Source: Gemmata massiliana (GTDB lineage Bacteria; Planctomycetota; Planctomycetia; Gemmatales; Gemmataceae). Taken from it: 64,000 nt of DNA. Shown one piece after another: positions 1 to 7,135 of this stretch. Position numbers and translations under genes: made by a program. The notes below the pieces were generated by a model. It had not been told where the DNA came from. It saw only the letters and a program-made list of their open reading frames with translations, and did not search any database. The stretch spans positions 8,763,738-8,827,737 of the forward strand of contig NZ_LR593886.1 in assembly GCF_901538265.1 (NCBI RefSeq). The letters are read 5' to 3'. Every line of letters begins with the position of its first letter. The first letter of the stretch is position 1.

Positions 1-1044
1 CACAATCACCCGTTCGACCGGTGGACGATCGACGACTACTACGGGTTCGCGGCACTGTTCGCCCGCGTCGATTACCGGGTTCTGGAAAACAACAAGAAGG
101 ACAATCTCGACAAGCACGAGTTCGTGGGCGAACAGGTCGTGTGGCAGAACCGCACATCGGAGATGCCGAACCCGCGCACGAAGCAGTCCGCGAAACCGCG
201 ATTCCTGGGCGCCTCCACACCGGAGATGGGCGAAAGCGCCGACCGGCTCACTGCTGTCGCGGACTGGATCGCGGCGCCGAGCAACCCGTTCTTCGCGAAG
301 GCACAGGTGAATCGGATCTGGCTGCACCTGATGGGGCGCGGGCTGGTCGACCCGAACGACGACTTCCGCGCCACCAACCCGCCGACGAACCCGGAACTAC
401 TCGCCTGGCTCGCGGAAGACTTCGCCAAAGGCGAGTTCCGCCTCAAGCGCACCGTGAAGACGATCATGCAGAGTCGCACGTACCAACTGAGCGCGACCGT
501 GCGCGACAGCGCCACAATGGGCGACGATCTTCACCACTCGCACGCGACCGTGGCGCCACTGGAAGCCGAACAGTTACTCGACGCGCTCGCACAAGTGACC
601 GGCGTGGCGGTCCCGTTCAAGGGATACCCGCTCGGAATGCGCGCGAACCAGATCCCGGCACCGCCGCAATCCGGCCGGCGCGGGTTCGAGGGGATGAGTG
701 AGCGCTTCCTGAAAACGTTCGGGAAGCCCGACCGCCTGCTGACCTGCGAGTGCGAGCGCAACGACGATCCCGGACTACTCCAGGCGTTCCAACTCATTAC
801 GGGCGAGTTGATGAACGCGCTGGTGCGGGATTCCAATAACCGACTCGGCAAGATGATCTCCGCGGGCAAAGCAGACGCGGAAATGCTCGACGAGTTCTAC
901 CTCGCCGCACTGTGCCGGTCACCAACTTCGGCCGAAGCGAAGAAGCTGCTGGCGTACATCGCGACCGCGAAGGACCGGCGCGCGGCGTGGGAAGACGTGC
1001 TCTGGGCGCTGCTGAATAGCAAGGAGTTCTTGCTGAGACGCTAG
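1..1044 (+). CDS. PSD1 family protein, DUF1549/DUF1553 (5' end outside window)
   Basis: The frame is open from base 1 and stops with TAG at 1042-1044, so only the last 347 residues are present. The visible start HNHPFDRWTIDDYYGFAALF matches the end of the DUF1549 region typical of planctomycete PSD1 proteins, and the rest (RFLGAS, LADWIAAPSNPFFAKAQVNR, LLTCECERNDDPGLLQAFQ) matches DUF1553. These proteins are usually large, exported and carry cytochrome-c-like or carbohydrate-linked domains at the missing N-terminus. The biochemical role is not established. It is followed 208 bases later by a DUF1501 gene, the standard PSD1-DUF1501 pair of planctomycetes. Identification is firm; function is unknown. 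Confidence 0.9.
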   Translation, partial: HNHPFDRWTIDDYYGFAALFARVDYRVLENNKKDNLDKHEFVGEQVVWQNRTSEMPNPRTKQSAKPRFLGASTPEMGESADRLTAVADWIAAPSNPFFAKAQVNRIWLHLMGRGLVDPNDDFRATNPPTNPELLAWLAEDFAKGEFRLKRTVKTIMQSRTYQLSATVRDSATMGDDLHHSHATVAPLEAEQLLDALAQVTGVAVPFKGYPLGMRANQIPAPPQSGRRGFEGMSERFLKTFGKPDRLLTCECERNDDPGLLQAFQLITGELMNALVRDSNNRLGKMISAGKADAEMLDEFYLAALCRSPTSAEAKKLLAYIATAKDRRAAWEDVLWALLNSKEFLLRR

Positions 1045-1092
1045 TGATTGGCGCTGTGCCGGACACGCGGCTTCATACGATCTTGTTTTGAT

Positions 1093-1176
1093 TGTCTTCT
1101 GTAGCCGGCCTCTGCGAGGCCGGGCGGCCACCGACAGTGGATCTCCCGGCCTCGCAGAGGCCGGCTACAGAAGACA
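1093..1176. repeat. Perfect 32-bp inverted repeat with 20-nt spacer
   Basis: Arms 1093-1124 and 1145-1176 are exact reverse complements. Each arm contains a smaller palindrome (CCGGCCTC-TGC-GAGGCCGG), so it can fold as one long cruciform or two small hairpins. It lies between the PSD1 and DUF1501 genes with no T tract, so it looks like a dispersed palindromic element rather than a simple terminator. That reading is inference. Confidence 0.85.
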
Positions 1177-1252
1177 GTAATCAACACGATTCGGGATCAC
1201 TCTGCGATTTACCACCTGCCGACCCTCTGGGGCCGAAGACCAAGGCGCTGCC

Positions 1253-2614
1253 ATGCCTCACGCTTCACTTCCCTCCCGCCGGGCCGTTCTCCGAATCGGC
1301 GGAGCATCGCTTCTCGGGTTGTCGTTCCCGGAAATGCTCCGCGCTGCGGAAACGCCCAAGGCCAAGCACCGGGCCACGGCCAAGAGCGTCATCTTCTTGC
1401 ACCAGTGGGGCGGACCGGGGCAACACGAAACGTTCGACCCGAAGCCCGATGCGCCGGACAACGTGCGCGGGTGGTACGGCGCCACCAAGACAAAACTCCC
1501 CGGCGTGATCTTCGGCGAGCGCATCCCGAAGATCGCGGCGATGGCCGATAAGCTCACCATCGTGCGCTGCATGCAGCACACGATGAAGAACCACAACTCC
1601 GCGGGATATTACAGCCTCACTGGGATCGCGCCGCCGACCGACGATCAGCGCCTCCGCGACTCGCTCGAACTGTTCCCGGCTTACGGCTCGCTCGTCGACA
1701 AGCTCGCGCCGGCGCCGAAAGGCGTCGCCACGTTTGTCGCGTACCCGCACGTCATCGCGGACGGGTCCATTACTCCGGGGCAGCACGCAAGCTTCTTGGG
1801 CAAGGCACACAGCCCACTGTTCGTGAACCAAGACCCGAACCGGTCCGACTTCAAGCTCCCGGAACTCACGCTGCCGGACAATTTGAGCGTCGAGCGCCTG
1901 GAGAACCGCAAGGACATCCTGAAGCTGATCGACGAGCAGAGCGATTTGCTCGAAACGTCGCTGGTCGCGCAGGGGTTGGACGAGAGCTATCAGAAGGCGG
2001 TCGCGATGCTGACCAGCCCGCGCTTCAAACAGGCCTTCGATCTCACGAAGGAGAGCAAGAAGACGCGAGACGCTTACGGGCGCACCACTTACGGCCAGGG
2101 GTGCTTGCTCGCGCGGCGCGTGGTCGAGGCTGGGGCGAAGTTCGTGAACGTGTACTTCTCGCGCGCGATCGGCGGGAAGGGCCAGGGGTGGGACTACCAC
2201 GGGTTCAACAAGGAGAGCGTCACGGACCGGCTCGACGAGCTGCTGCCGATGACCGACCAGACGCTGCCCGCGCTCCTCACCGACCTCGAAGACCGCGGGA
2301 TGCTGAACGACACGCTCGTGGTGTGGGTGGGCGAGTTCGGGCGCACGCCGAAGATCAGCTCCAACGGGGGCCGCGATCACTGGCCGCAGTGCTACTGTGC
2401 GGTTCTCGCTGGGGGTGGGGCGAAACGCGGATTCGTCTACGGCGCCAGCGACAAGCTCGGCGCGTACTCCACCGTGGGCCAGGCGCGCCCGGAAGATCTC
2501 GCGGCGACGATGTTCGAGGCGCTCGGGATCGACCCGGAAACCGAGATCCGCGACAAACTGAACCGCCCGCTGCCGATCGCCCGCGGGAAGCCGATTCGCG
2601 AATTGTTCGCGTGA
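1253..2614 (+). CDS. DUF1501 domain protein, Tat-exported
   Basis: The product is 453 residues. The N-terminus carries a twin-arginine type signal (SRRAVLRIGGASLLGL) ending near LRAAE, predicting export across the cytoplasmic membrane. The body has the alkaline-phosphatase-like DUF1501 features: IFLHQWGGPGQHETFDPKPD, ARRVVEAGAKFVNVYF, LVVWVGEFGRTPKISSNGGR and DHWP. Length is normal for the family. It sits downstream of a PSD1 gene in the same direction, the arrangement repeated many times in planctomycete genomes; the pair is suspected to act on exported sulfated or other complex polymers, but that is not proven. Start is ATG at 1253. Confidence 0.93.
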   Translation: MPHASLPSRRAVLRIGGASLLGLSFPEMLRAAETPKAKHRATAKSVIFLHQWGGPGQHETFDPKPDAPDNVRGWYGATKTKLPGVIFGERIPKIAAMADKLTIVRCMQHTMKNHNSAGYYSLTGIAPPTDDQRLRDSLELFPAYGSLVDKLAPAPKGVATFVAYPHVIADGSITPGQHASFLGKAHSPLFVNQDPNRSDFKLPELTLPDNLSVERLENRKDILKLIDEQSDLLETSLVAQGLDESYQKAVAMLTSPRFKQAFDLTKESKKTRDAYGRTTYGQGCLLARRVVEAGAKFVNVYFSRAIGGKGQGWDYHGFNKESVTDRLDELLPMTDQTLPALLTDLEDRGMLNDTLVVWVGEFGRTPKISSNGGRDHWPQCYCAVLAGGGAKRGFVYGASDKLGAYSTVGQARPEDLAATMFEALGIDPETEIRDKLNRPLPIARGKPIRELFA

Positions 2615-2985
2615 CACCGAGTTCCCGAGAACGAAATGTCGCCCAGAATGCAAGTACGGCGTCTTCAAAAGCGGTAACTGTTTACGAATTACGCCGTTGG
2701 TCGGGTTCTCACTTGTGCCGAGTGGGTTTGGCACGTAGGTAGCGTTGGTAAATCCGGGTCATACCACGATCGAAAGGCGCATTTACCTCCTCGCCGGTTC
2801 ATCAAAGTTGGTATCGGTGCTCGGAAATCGTGCGTATCTACTTGAACCACCCGGCCTTCGGCCCACAACACCTTCACCCAATTATTGCACCGCAGAGAAC
2901 TTGGCCGCACTCACCTGTGCCCGTCTAGAAACCTCGCGGCCCGGTTCTATCATGAGTGTGTGCCGGGCGTTCTCGCCGGGTACGA
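2615..2985. other. Intergenic region, no gene seen
   Basis: There is no open frame with coding character and no clear terminator between the DUF1501 stop and the tRNA. This is the last stretch of apparent chromosomal backbone before the putative integration site. Confidence 0.6.
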
Positions 2986-3058
<73 letters not shown>

Positions 3059-3158
3059 CTAGGGTTTTTGAAGGTTTCTGACGAGTCGCCGGGTAGAATG
3101 GTACAGAATCGCGGTACAGAATGACTGCCGGGGCCGCGACTCCCCCGGAGAGTTCCAA

Positions 3159-4259
3159 ATGGCGCGCACGGCGAGTCCGTGGTTCTGGGAAGAACGCAAC
3201 GGCTGGTACGTAACCAAGGACGGACAGCGACACTTTCTGGGTGGTCACCCACCCGACTCCCCACCTCCCCGCAAATCCAAGGGCAAGTGGAACGCCCCGG
3301 ATTCTATCCGACAGCGGTTCCACACGTTAATGGCTGCCCCACCCCCAGAGAAAGCTCCGCAATCTCTACACAGTTCCGGTGGTCTCACTCTCGCCGTGCT
3401 GTTCGAAAAGTGCCTTGACTGGTGTCAGAAGCACCGATCCGCCCGCACATACGAGGGTTACGTCGGCCACATTCAAGCGTTCTGCGATCACCTAAAGACG
3501 GCGGCTCAGATGCCGGCTCTCGACCTGAAGCCGTTCCACATTATCGAGTGGCTGGACGCTCACACCACATGGGGACCAACGTACCGCCGCAACGCCATTA
3601 CCGCAATTCAACGAGCGTTCAACTGGGCCGAGGAGTTGGGCCACATCACGACGAACCCGATCCGCAAAATGAAGAAGCCGGCCGCCAAGCGGCGCGAGCA
3701 CTTTATTACACCCGCGGATTGGGAAGTAATCCGCAACCACTACCCGGAGGGTGATCCGTTCCGTGAGTTGCTGGAGTTCGCGTGGGAATCGGGATGCAGG
3801 CCGCAAGAGGCCCGGCATATCGAAACCCGACACGTCCATTTAGATCGAGGCGTGATCGCAATCCCACCGGAAGAGTCGAAAGGACGTAAGAAGTGGCGCG
3901 TGATCCGGTTGGAAGGCCGGGCTGCTGAGATCGCGGCGAAGCGGCTGCCGCGGGCCACGGACAAGCTGTTCGTGAATGCGGACGGCAAACCGTGGACGCC
4001 CTACGCGATGAACTGTCGGTTCTGTCGCTTGCAGAAGACGCTCGGGGTCAAACACTTCGCGTATGCGTTCCGACACGGTTTTGCGAACCGATTATTGGTC
4101 AGTGGGGCGGATCACCTGACCGTCGCGGAACTCCTCGGGCACGCCGACGGGACCATGCTCGCACGGGTGTACCAGCACCTCGACAGTAGCGACGCCCATC
4201 TGAGAAAGGCACTCAGGCGGGCCGGTGGGTCAGGTGATTCGGAGGTGCCGAAAAGCTGA
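3159..4259 (+). CDS. Tyrosine recombinase / integrase of an integrative element
   Basis: This 366-residue protein has an SAM-like core-binding domain (about residues 75-165: LFEKCLDWCQKHRSARTYEG) and a catalytic domain. Catalytic residues visible are the first Arg in ESGCRPQEARH, Lys in EESKGRKKW, the RHGFANRL box where the usual HxxR His is replaced by Tyr (YAFRH), the LGHADGT His and the nucleophile Tyr in ARVYQHL. It starts at ATG 3159 after GGAGAG. Its position directly behind a tRNA gene and its tail-to-tail overlap with an excisionase-like gene support a role in element integration and excision. Two copies of GGTACAGAAT lie just upstream (about 3099-3121) and could be arm-type binding sites. 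Confidence 0.92.
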   Translation: MARTASPWFWEERNGWYVTKDGQRHFLGGHPPDSPPPRKSKGKWNAPDSIRQRFHTLMAAPPPEKAPQSLHSSGGLTLAVLFEKCLDWCQKHRSARTYEGYVGHIQAFCDHLKTAAQMPALDLKPFHIIEWLDAHTTWGPTYRRNAITAIQRAFNWAEELGHITTNPIRKMKKPAAKRREHFITPADWEVIRNHYPEGDPFRELLEFAWESGCRPQEARHIETRHVHLDRGVIAIPPEESKGRKKWRVIRLEGRAAEIAAKRLPRATDKLFVNADGKPWTPYAMNCRFCRLQKTLGVKHFAYAFRHGFANRLLVSGADHLTVAELLGHADGTMLARVYQHLDSSDAHLRKALRRAGGSGDSEVPKS

Positions 4260-4481
4260 CGGCAGTTTCTGGGGGGCCGGGGCTTTGCGGGGTTCCGGCT
4301 CTGCTTTTATTACCTTGAACGCTGCCAGCACCCCGTCCAAGTCCTCGACCGCAATCACGATCTTGCCGCGCTTGCCCTTTGCGCCGAGCCGGAAATGCGG
4401 GAGTGTCCCTTCTCGTATCCATTGGCGGATCAGGCCCTCTGAAACGCAGGCCCGCTCGGCGGCTTGCTTCACGATCAGCAC
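4230..4481 (-). CDS. Excisionase-like helix-turn-helix protein
   Basis: An 83-residue protein whose N-terminus (LIVKQAAERACVSEGLIRQW) is a MerR/excisionase-type winged helix-turn-helix, followed by a second half (LPHFRLGAKGKRGKIVI) typical of HTH_17 proteins. It starts with GTG at 4481 after AGGTGA. It converges on the integrase and the two coding ends overlap by 30 bases. The likely role is Xis-like directionality control of the adjacent integrase; a simple repressor is the alternative. Confidence 0.78.
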   Translation of the reverse strand: MLIVKQAAERACVSEGLIRQWIREGTLPHFRLGAKGKRGKIVIAVEDLDGVLAAFKVIKAEPEPRKAPAPQKLPSAFRHLRIT

Positions 4482-4631
4482 GGCTCACCTGCCTCTCGGG
4501 TGAGCATGCAATAAGGCGTGAACCGCTGGTTGCGGATCCGCCGTTCTAGAACCGTGGCGCATCTCGCCGTGCCTGCGACTGCAAACATGGTTTCCTCGTC
4601 GGGGGTATGGATCGCGGGTTCGAGGTGCCGG

Positions 4632-4826
4632 TCAGTTCGGGCTCGGGAGAGCAATTCGCCAGGGCTCGCGTTCGAGGTACGTGCGGATTGCGGTGTAGCT
4701 CAGGTCGTACAGTAACTCGCGGAGTTCGTCGTGCCGATCCGCGGGCAACCAGTTGGCCAACTGGTGCGCCCCGCACGCGGCCACAGTAGCGGCGACGTCC
4801 CCGGCCCGGTCCGGATCGATGGTCAT
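4632..4826 (-). CDS. Small hypothetical protein
   Basis: A 64-residue acidic protein with no recognised domain. It is preceded by a good ribosome site (GAGGGG, 8 bases before ATG 4826), and codon use looks like that of its neighbours. It contains DELRELLYDLSYTAIRTYLE, predicted helical. It is the first of a run of small minus-strand genes that ends at 6.6 kb. Confidence 0.6.
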   Translation of the reverse strand: MTIDPDRAGDVAATVAACGAHQLANWLPADRHDELRELLYDLSYTAIRTYLEREPWRIALPSPN

Positions 4827-4882
4827 TGCACAATCCCCTCTTTCGTCGAAATGTGCTGACGGTTGCTACAGGTGCGAGCCGG

Positions 4883-5068
4883 TCACGTGCGATGGGACAC
4901 GATTCCGGTTTCGGTGAAGGCCAAGAGCGCGGTCAGGATGATGAGGGTCAGTTCTTGGTGCAGTTCGGGGGCCGACCGCTGGAGCAGATCGCCGCGCAGG
5001 CGCTCGGCCAGGTATGACGCGGTCGGTGCGGCCACATCGAGCGCGCGGGCGTGGGTCAGCGGGTTCAT
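4883..5068 (-). CDS. Small hypothetical helical protein
   Basis: A 61-residue protein. A longer frame extends to 5197, but the start at ATG 5068 has a clear CAGGAG site just upstream, and the extra N-terminus would run through the terminator of the next gene, so the short form is preferred. It contains TASYLAERLRGDLLQRSAPE and a hydrophobic tail LTLIILTALLAFTETG, which may be a single membrane segment. Function unknown. Confidence 0.55.
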   Translation of the reverse strand: MNPLTHARALDVAAPTASYLAERLRGDLLQRSAPELHQELTLIILTALLAFTETGIVSHRT

Positions 5069-5145
5069 CTCGGCTCCTGAGTGGTAAGCAGTGGTGAGGT
5101 TCGGTCGGCAGCGCGAGCGTGACAGGCGTGGGAAACGGGTTCGGG

Positions 5146-5181
5146 AAAAAGAAACCGCCGACGGGTTCGTCCCGTCGGCGG
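5146..5181 (-). terminator. Rho-independent terminator
   Basis: An 11-bp perfect stem (5155-5165 with 5171-5181, 5-nt loop) is followed on the minus strand by TTTCTTTTT. It lies just downstream of the stop of the small gene at 5207-5338. Confidence 0.85.
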
Positions 5182-5206
5182 AAGCGGTGCCGCTCACAGG
5201 GCGGGG

Positions 5207-5338
5207 TTACTTCGTGTTCGGTCTCCTAAACTGCGGCCCGAGTCCGCTCCGAACCCGGTTTACGAGACCGGTCAGCGAGCCCAGCAGGTAGCGCCACGAG
5301 GCCCGCACGCGCGCCCCGAGCTTCTCGTTCAGCTTCAT
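5207..5338 (-). CDS. Tiny basic hypothetical protein (43 aa)
   Basis: ATG 5338 opens a 43-residue frame beginning MKLNEKLGARVRASWRYLLG and ending RRPNTK before TAA at 5207-5209. GGAG lies 8-9 bases upstream of the start, and a strong terminator follows 26 bases after the stop. The product is strongly basic and amphipathic. A self-contained start, stop and terminator argue that it is real despite its size. Function unknown. Confidence 0.55.
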   Translation of the reverse strand: MKLNEKLGARVRASWRYLLGSLTGLVNRVRSGLGPQFRRPNTK

Positions 5339-5418
5339 GTCGCGCTCTCCGAAGGTGGTTTGGGAGGGGTCGGGCACTGTACCCGCCCCTTGTAATCACG
5401 TTCCGGGGGCAGGAAGCG

Positions 5419-5460
5419 GAGCGCCGTGCCCGGTGCATTGCTCGACCGGGCACGGCGCTC
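5419..5460 (-). terminator. Long hairpin, probable terminator
   Basis: A 16-bp perfect inverted repeat (5419-5434 with 5445-5460, 10-nt loop) lies just beyond the stop of the 40-residue gene at 5471. It lacks a strong T tract, so termination is inferred from stem strength and position. Confidence 0.6.
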
Positions 5461-5470
5461 CGGCTCTCGG

Positions 5471-5593
5471 TTACTTCTTCATCCAGCGCCCCAGGGCGCG
5501 GACCAGGAGCCCCGGTTCCTCGGACGTGCCCAGGGCCTTCTTGGCCAGGTACCCGAGCCCGCACAACCCGCCGATCACGAGGAGAAAGGTCAT
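5471..5593 (-). CDS. Single-span small membrane protein (40 aa)
   Basis: The frame from ATG 5593 encodes a hydrophobic start (MTFLLVIGGLCGLGYLAKKA) and a basic tail RALGRWMKK, giving one likely membrane segment with positive-inside tail. GGAG is about 8 bases upstream of the start and a 16-bp hairpin follows the stop. The longer frame to 5809 runs into the neighbouring terminator and is rejected. Confidence 0.55.
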   Translation of the reverse strand: MTFLLVIGGLCGLGYLAKKALGTSEEPGLLVRALGRWMKK

Positions 5594-5800
5594 CGCATGC
5601 TCCGTTCCGTTTCGGGGAGCCCACCGTGAGTTCCCCGGCACTCTTCTATGCCCACCCGGGGACCTAATTTTTTCGCGCGGGTTCGACCAGGCGGGTGTCG
5701 CGCCATTGAGTTCGGCGACACAGCCGTGAGAGCCGAGCGGGCACCGAGTGAATCGAACGAATACCGGAGCGCTGCGCGCGGGATGACACCCGGTAGGCTC

Positions 5801-5838
5801 AAAAAGCACACACCACCGCTCGTGCGGTGGCGTGTGCT
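5801..5838 (-). terminator. Rho-independent terminator
   Basis: A 15-bp stem with one mismatch (5805-5819 with 5824-5838, TCGT-type loop) is followed on the minus strand by TTTTT. It ends the DUF1232 gene at 5897. The plus strand also has a weaker T-rich tail, so it may work both ways. Confidence 0.85.
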
Positions 5839-5896
5839 CGTTTGTTTCTCCATCGCATGCTGGAGCGCGAACGCGGCCCGAGCAGGCTCCAACGGC

Positions 5897-6067
5897 TCAC
5901 GCTCCGAGCGGTTTCGGCTCGTCGGGCGACCGTGTCAAGTACCGGGTGAGCAGCGCCATGACGCCCAGGTCATCGAGCCACCCGAGTACGGGCACCACAT
6001 CGGGGATCAGATCGATCGGGGACGCCAGATAGACCGCGGTCCCGACGACCGCGAGCATCTTCTTCAT
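5897..6067 (-). CDS. DUF1232 (YkvA-like) small membrane protein
   Basis: A 56-residue protein starting MKKMLAVVGTAVYLASPIDL. The motif YLASPIDLIPDVVPVLGWLDDLG is the DUF1232/YkvA signature, normally within a slightly longer protein with two hydrophobic stretches. The start at ATG 6067 is chosen because GGGAG lies 8-9 bases upstream and the motif begins immediately. Role unknown. The terminator at 5801-5838 follows. Confidence 0.75.
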   Translation of the reverse strand: MKKMLAVVGTAVYLASPIDLIPDVVPVLGWLDDLGVMALLTRYLTRSPDEPKPLGA

Positions 6068-6248
6068 GACGAACTCCCGGGTTGTGGGGCGCGAGCCCGC
6101 GCCCCGGTGACAGATTCTGATCGGTCCGTTCCACACCGCGAACGAGCCGCGCGAAGATTTGCGCGGCGAATGTGACGGCTCCAGGCACGTACCCAAACGG
6201 CACGGTACCTAGAACCAGTGCGAGCACGAACCCGGACATTGCGTTCAC
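5970..6248 (-). CDS. Possible small membrane protein overlapping DUF1232 gene
   Basis: GTG 6248 is preceded by GGAGG at good spacing and opens a frame starting VNAMSGFVLALVLGTVPFGY, then GAVTFAAQIFARLVRGVERT, which looks like a real membrane-anchored N-terminus. The rest overlaps the DUF1232 gene by about 100 bases in another frame and has no protein character, so either the C-terminus is spurious through a frameshift or the genes truly overlap. Confidence 0.35.
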   Translation of the reverse strand: MNAMSGFVLALVLGTVPFGYVPGAVTFAAQIFARLVRGVERTDQNLSPGRGLAPHNPGVRHEEDARGRRDRGLSGVPDRSDPRCGARTRVAR

Positions 6249-6297
6249 GAGCGCCTCCGGAAAGGAGGGCCGGGCGCACACACCGGCCCGGTCGGTG

Positions 6298-6564
6298 TTA
6301 CCGTTCCATCCCGAGTTCGGGCTCGCGCTCCGGTTGACGGGCCGCGGCCGCGACCCGGCCCTCGAAATCCACCTCAGACGATGTCGGAACCCCAGGCATC
6401 CCAAGCACCGCCTCCTGTCGCTGTGAGTCCGGGAACGCGTGTACAATAGCGTTCTGCAGGTCCAGCATCCCGCCCCGCGCGTGCGGCGCAAGGTCCGCCG
6501 CCACCTGCTTTATCCCGGCCGCCGCAGCTTCGCCCGTGCGTACCAGCAGTTCTTTCATCCCCAT
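6298..6564 (-). CDS. Small hypothetical protein in coupling-protein operon
   Basis: An 88-residue protein beginning MGMKELLVRTGEAAAAGIKQ. GGGAGG sits 6-10 bases before ATG 6564. No domain recognised; the centre (RGGMLDLQNAIVHAFPDSQR) is helical. It begins 14 bases after the stop of the membrane protein at 6578-7135, so it is probably the third gene of a unit with that gene and the coupling ATPase. Confidence 0.6.
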   Translation of the reverse strand: MGMKELLVRTGEAAAAGIKQVAADLAPHARGGMLDLQNAIVHAFPDSQRQEAVLGMPGVPTSSEVDFEGRVAAAARQPEREPELGMER

Positions 6565-6577
6565 CACACACCTCCCC

Positions 6578-7135
6578 TCACGGTGAGTACCGGTCCTCCA
6601 GGCGCCCGGCCCGCCCGGTCGCCTCCCACTGCGCGTCCAACACGTCCTGGTCCACGTGGCGCTCGCGCGCCGAAGCCAGGCCAACGGTCACCAAGTTCCC
6701 GAGCCCTGCCAGTATGAACCACCACCCGGCCGCCCTATCCACGTCGGCCAACAGCGCCCCGATCGCCATCGCGACGAAACTTTCCAGTTGCCGCGCCCTC
6801 AGCGGGTTCTTCACGAGTCGGGTGAACCCACTCACCCCCATGAACCGGCTGTGCACGTCCCGGCACGCGCGCACCCGGTGCTCGATCTCGCTCAGGACCG
6901 CGACCATCAGTGCGACCCACAGCACATCGGACCGGCCCAGGGCCGCGAACAGGAACAGCGCACCGAGTCCCCACAGTGCGTTGATGTTCGAGATCTCGCG
7001 CCACCCGGGTCCGTCGGCCCCGGTGCGCGTGCACGCCAGGCGCCACGGGCGGCTCACGATCAACAGCAGGTTTGCCACCAGCGTGGCGCGCTCGCGCACC
7101 CCCATCCCGGCACTCTCGTTCGGTTTCGGCCCCAT
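6578..7135 (-). CDS. Membrane protein linked to coupling ATPase
   Basis: A 185-residue protein with about four hydrophobic segments (VANLLLIV, ALWGLGALFLFAAL, VLWVALMVAVLSE, FILAGLGNLVTVGL). The ATG at 7135 directly follows the TGA of the coupling-protein gene, so they are translationally coupled. It resembles the 9941-10501 product in size and layout: both have SD-L at the start of a hydrophobic segment, then an HRV motif. It may be a mating-channel or entry-exclusion type protein, but nothing in the sequence proves this. Confidence 0.7.
   Translation of the reverse strand: MGPKPNESAGMGVRERATLVANLLLIVSRPWRLACTRTGADGPGWREISNINALWGLGALFLFAALGRSDVLWVALMVAVLSEIEHRVRACRDVHSRFMGVSGFTRLVKNPLRARQLESFVAMAIGALLADVDRAAGWWFILAGLGNLVTVGLASARERHVDQDVLDAQWEATGRAGRLEDRYSP

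Noticed and set aside
1265-2734. 489-codon open frame antisense to the DUF1501 gene
   Set aside because: It is an Arg-rich shadow caused by GC-rich codons; the sense strand encodes a clear DUF1501 protein.
5226-5624. 132-codon minus frame over the tiny genes
   Set aside because: It crosses a terminator hairpin and is Arg-rich without domain character; the two short genes at 5207 and 5471 explain the region better.
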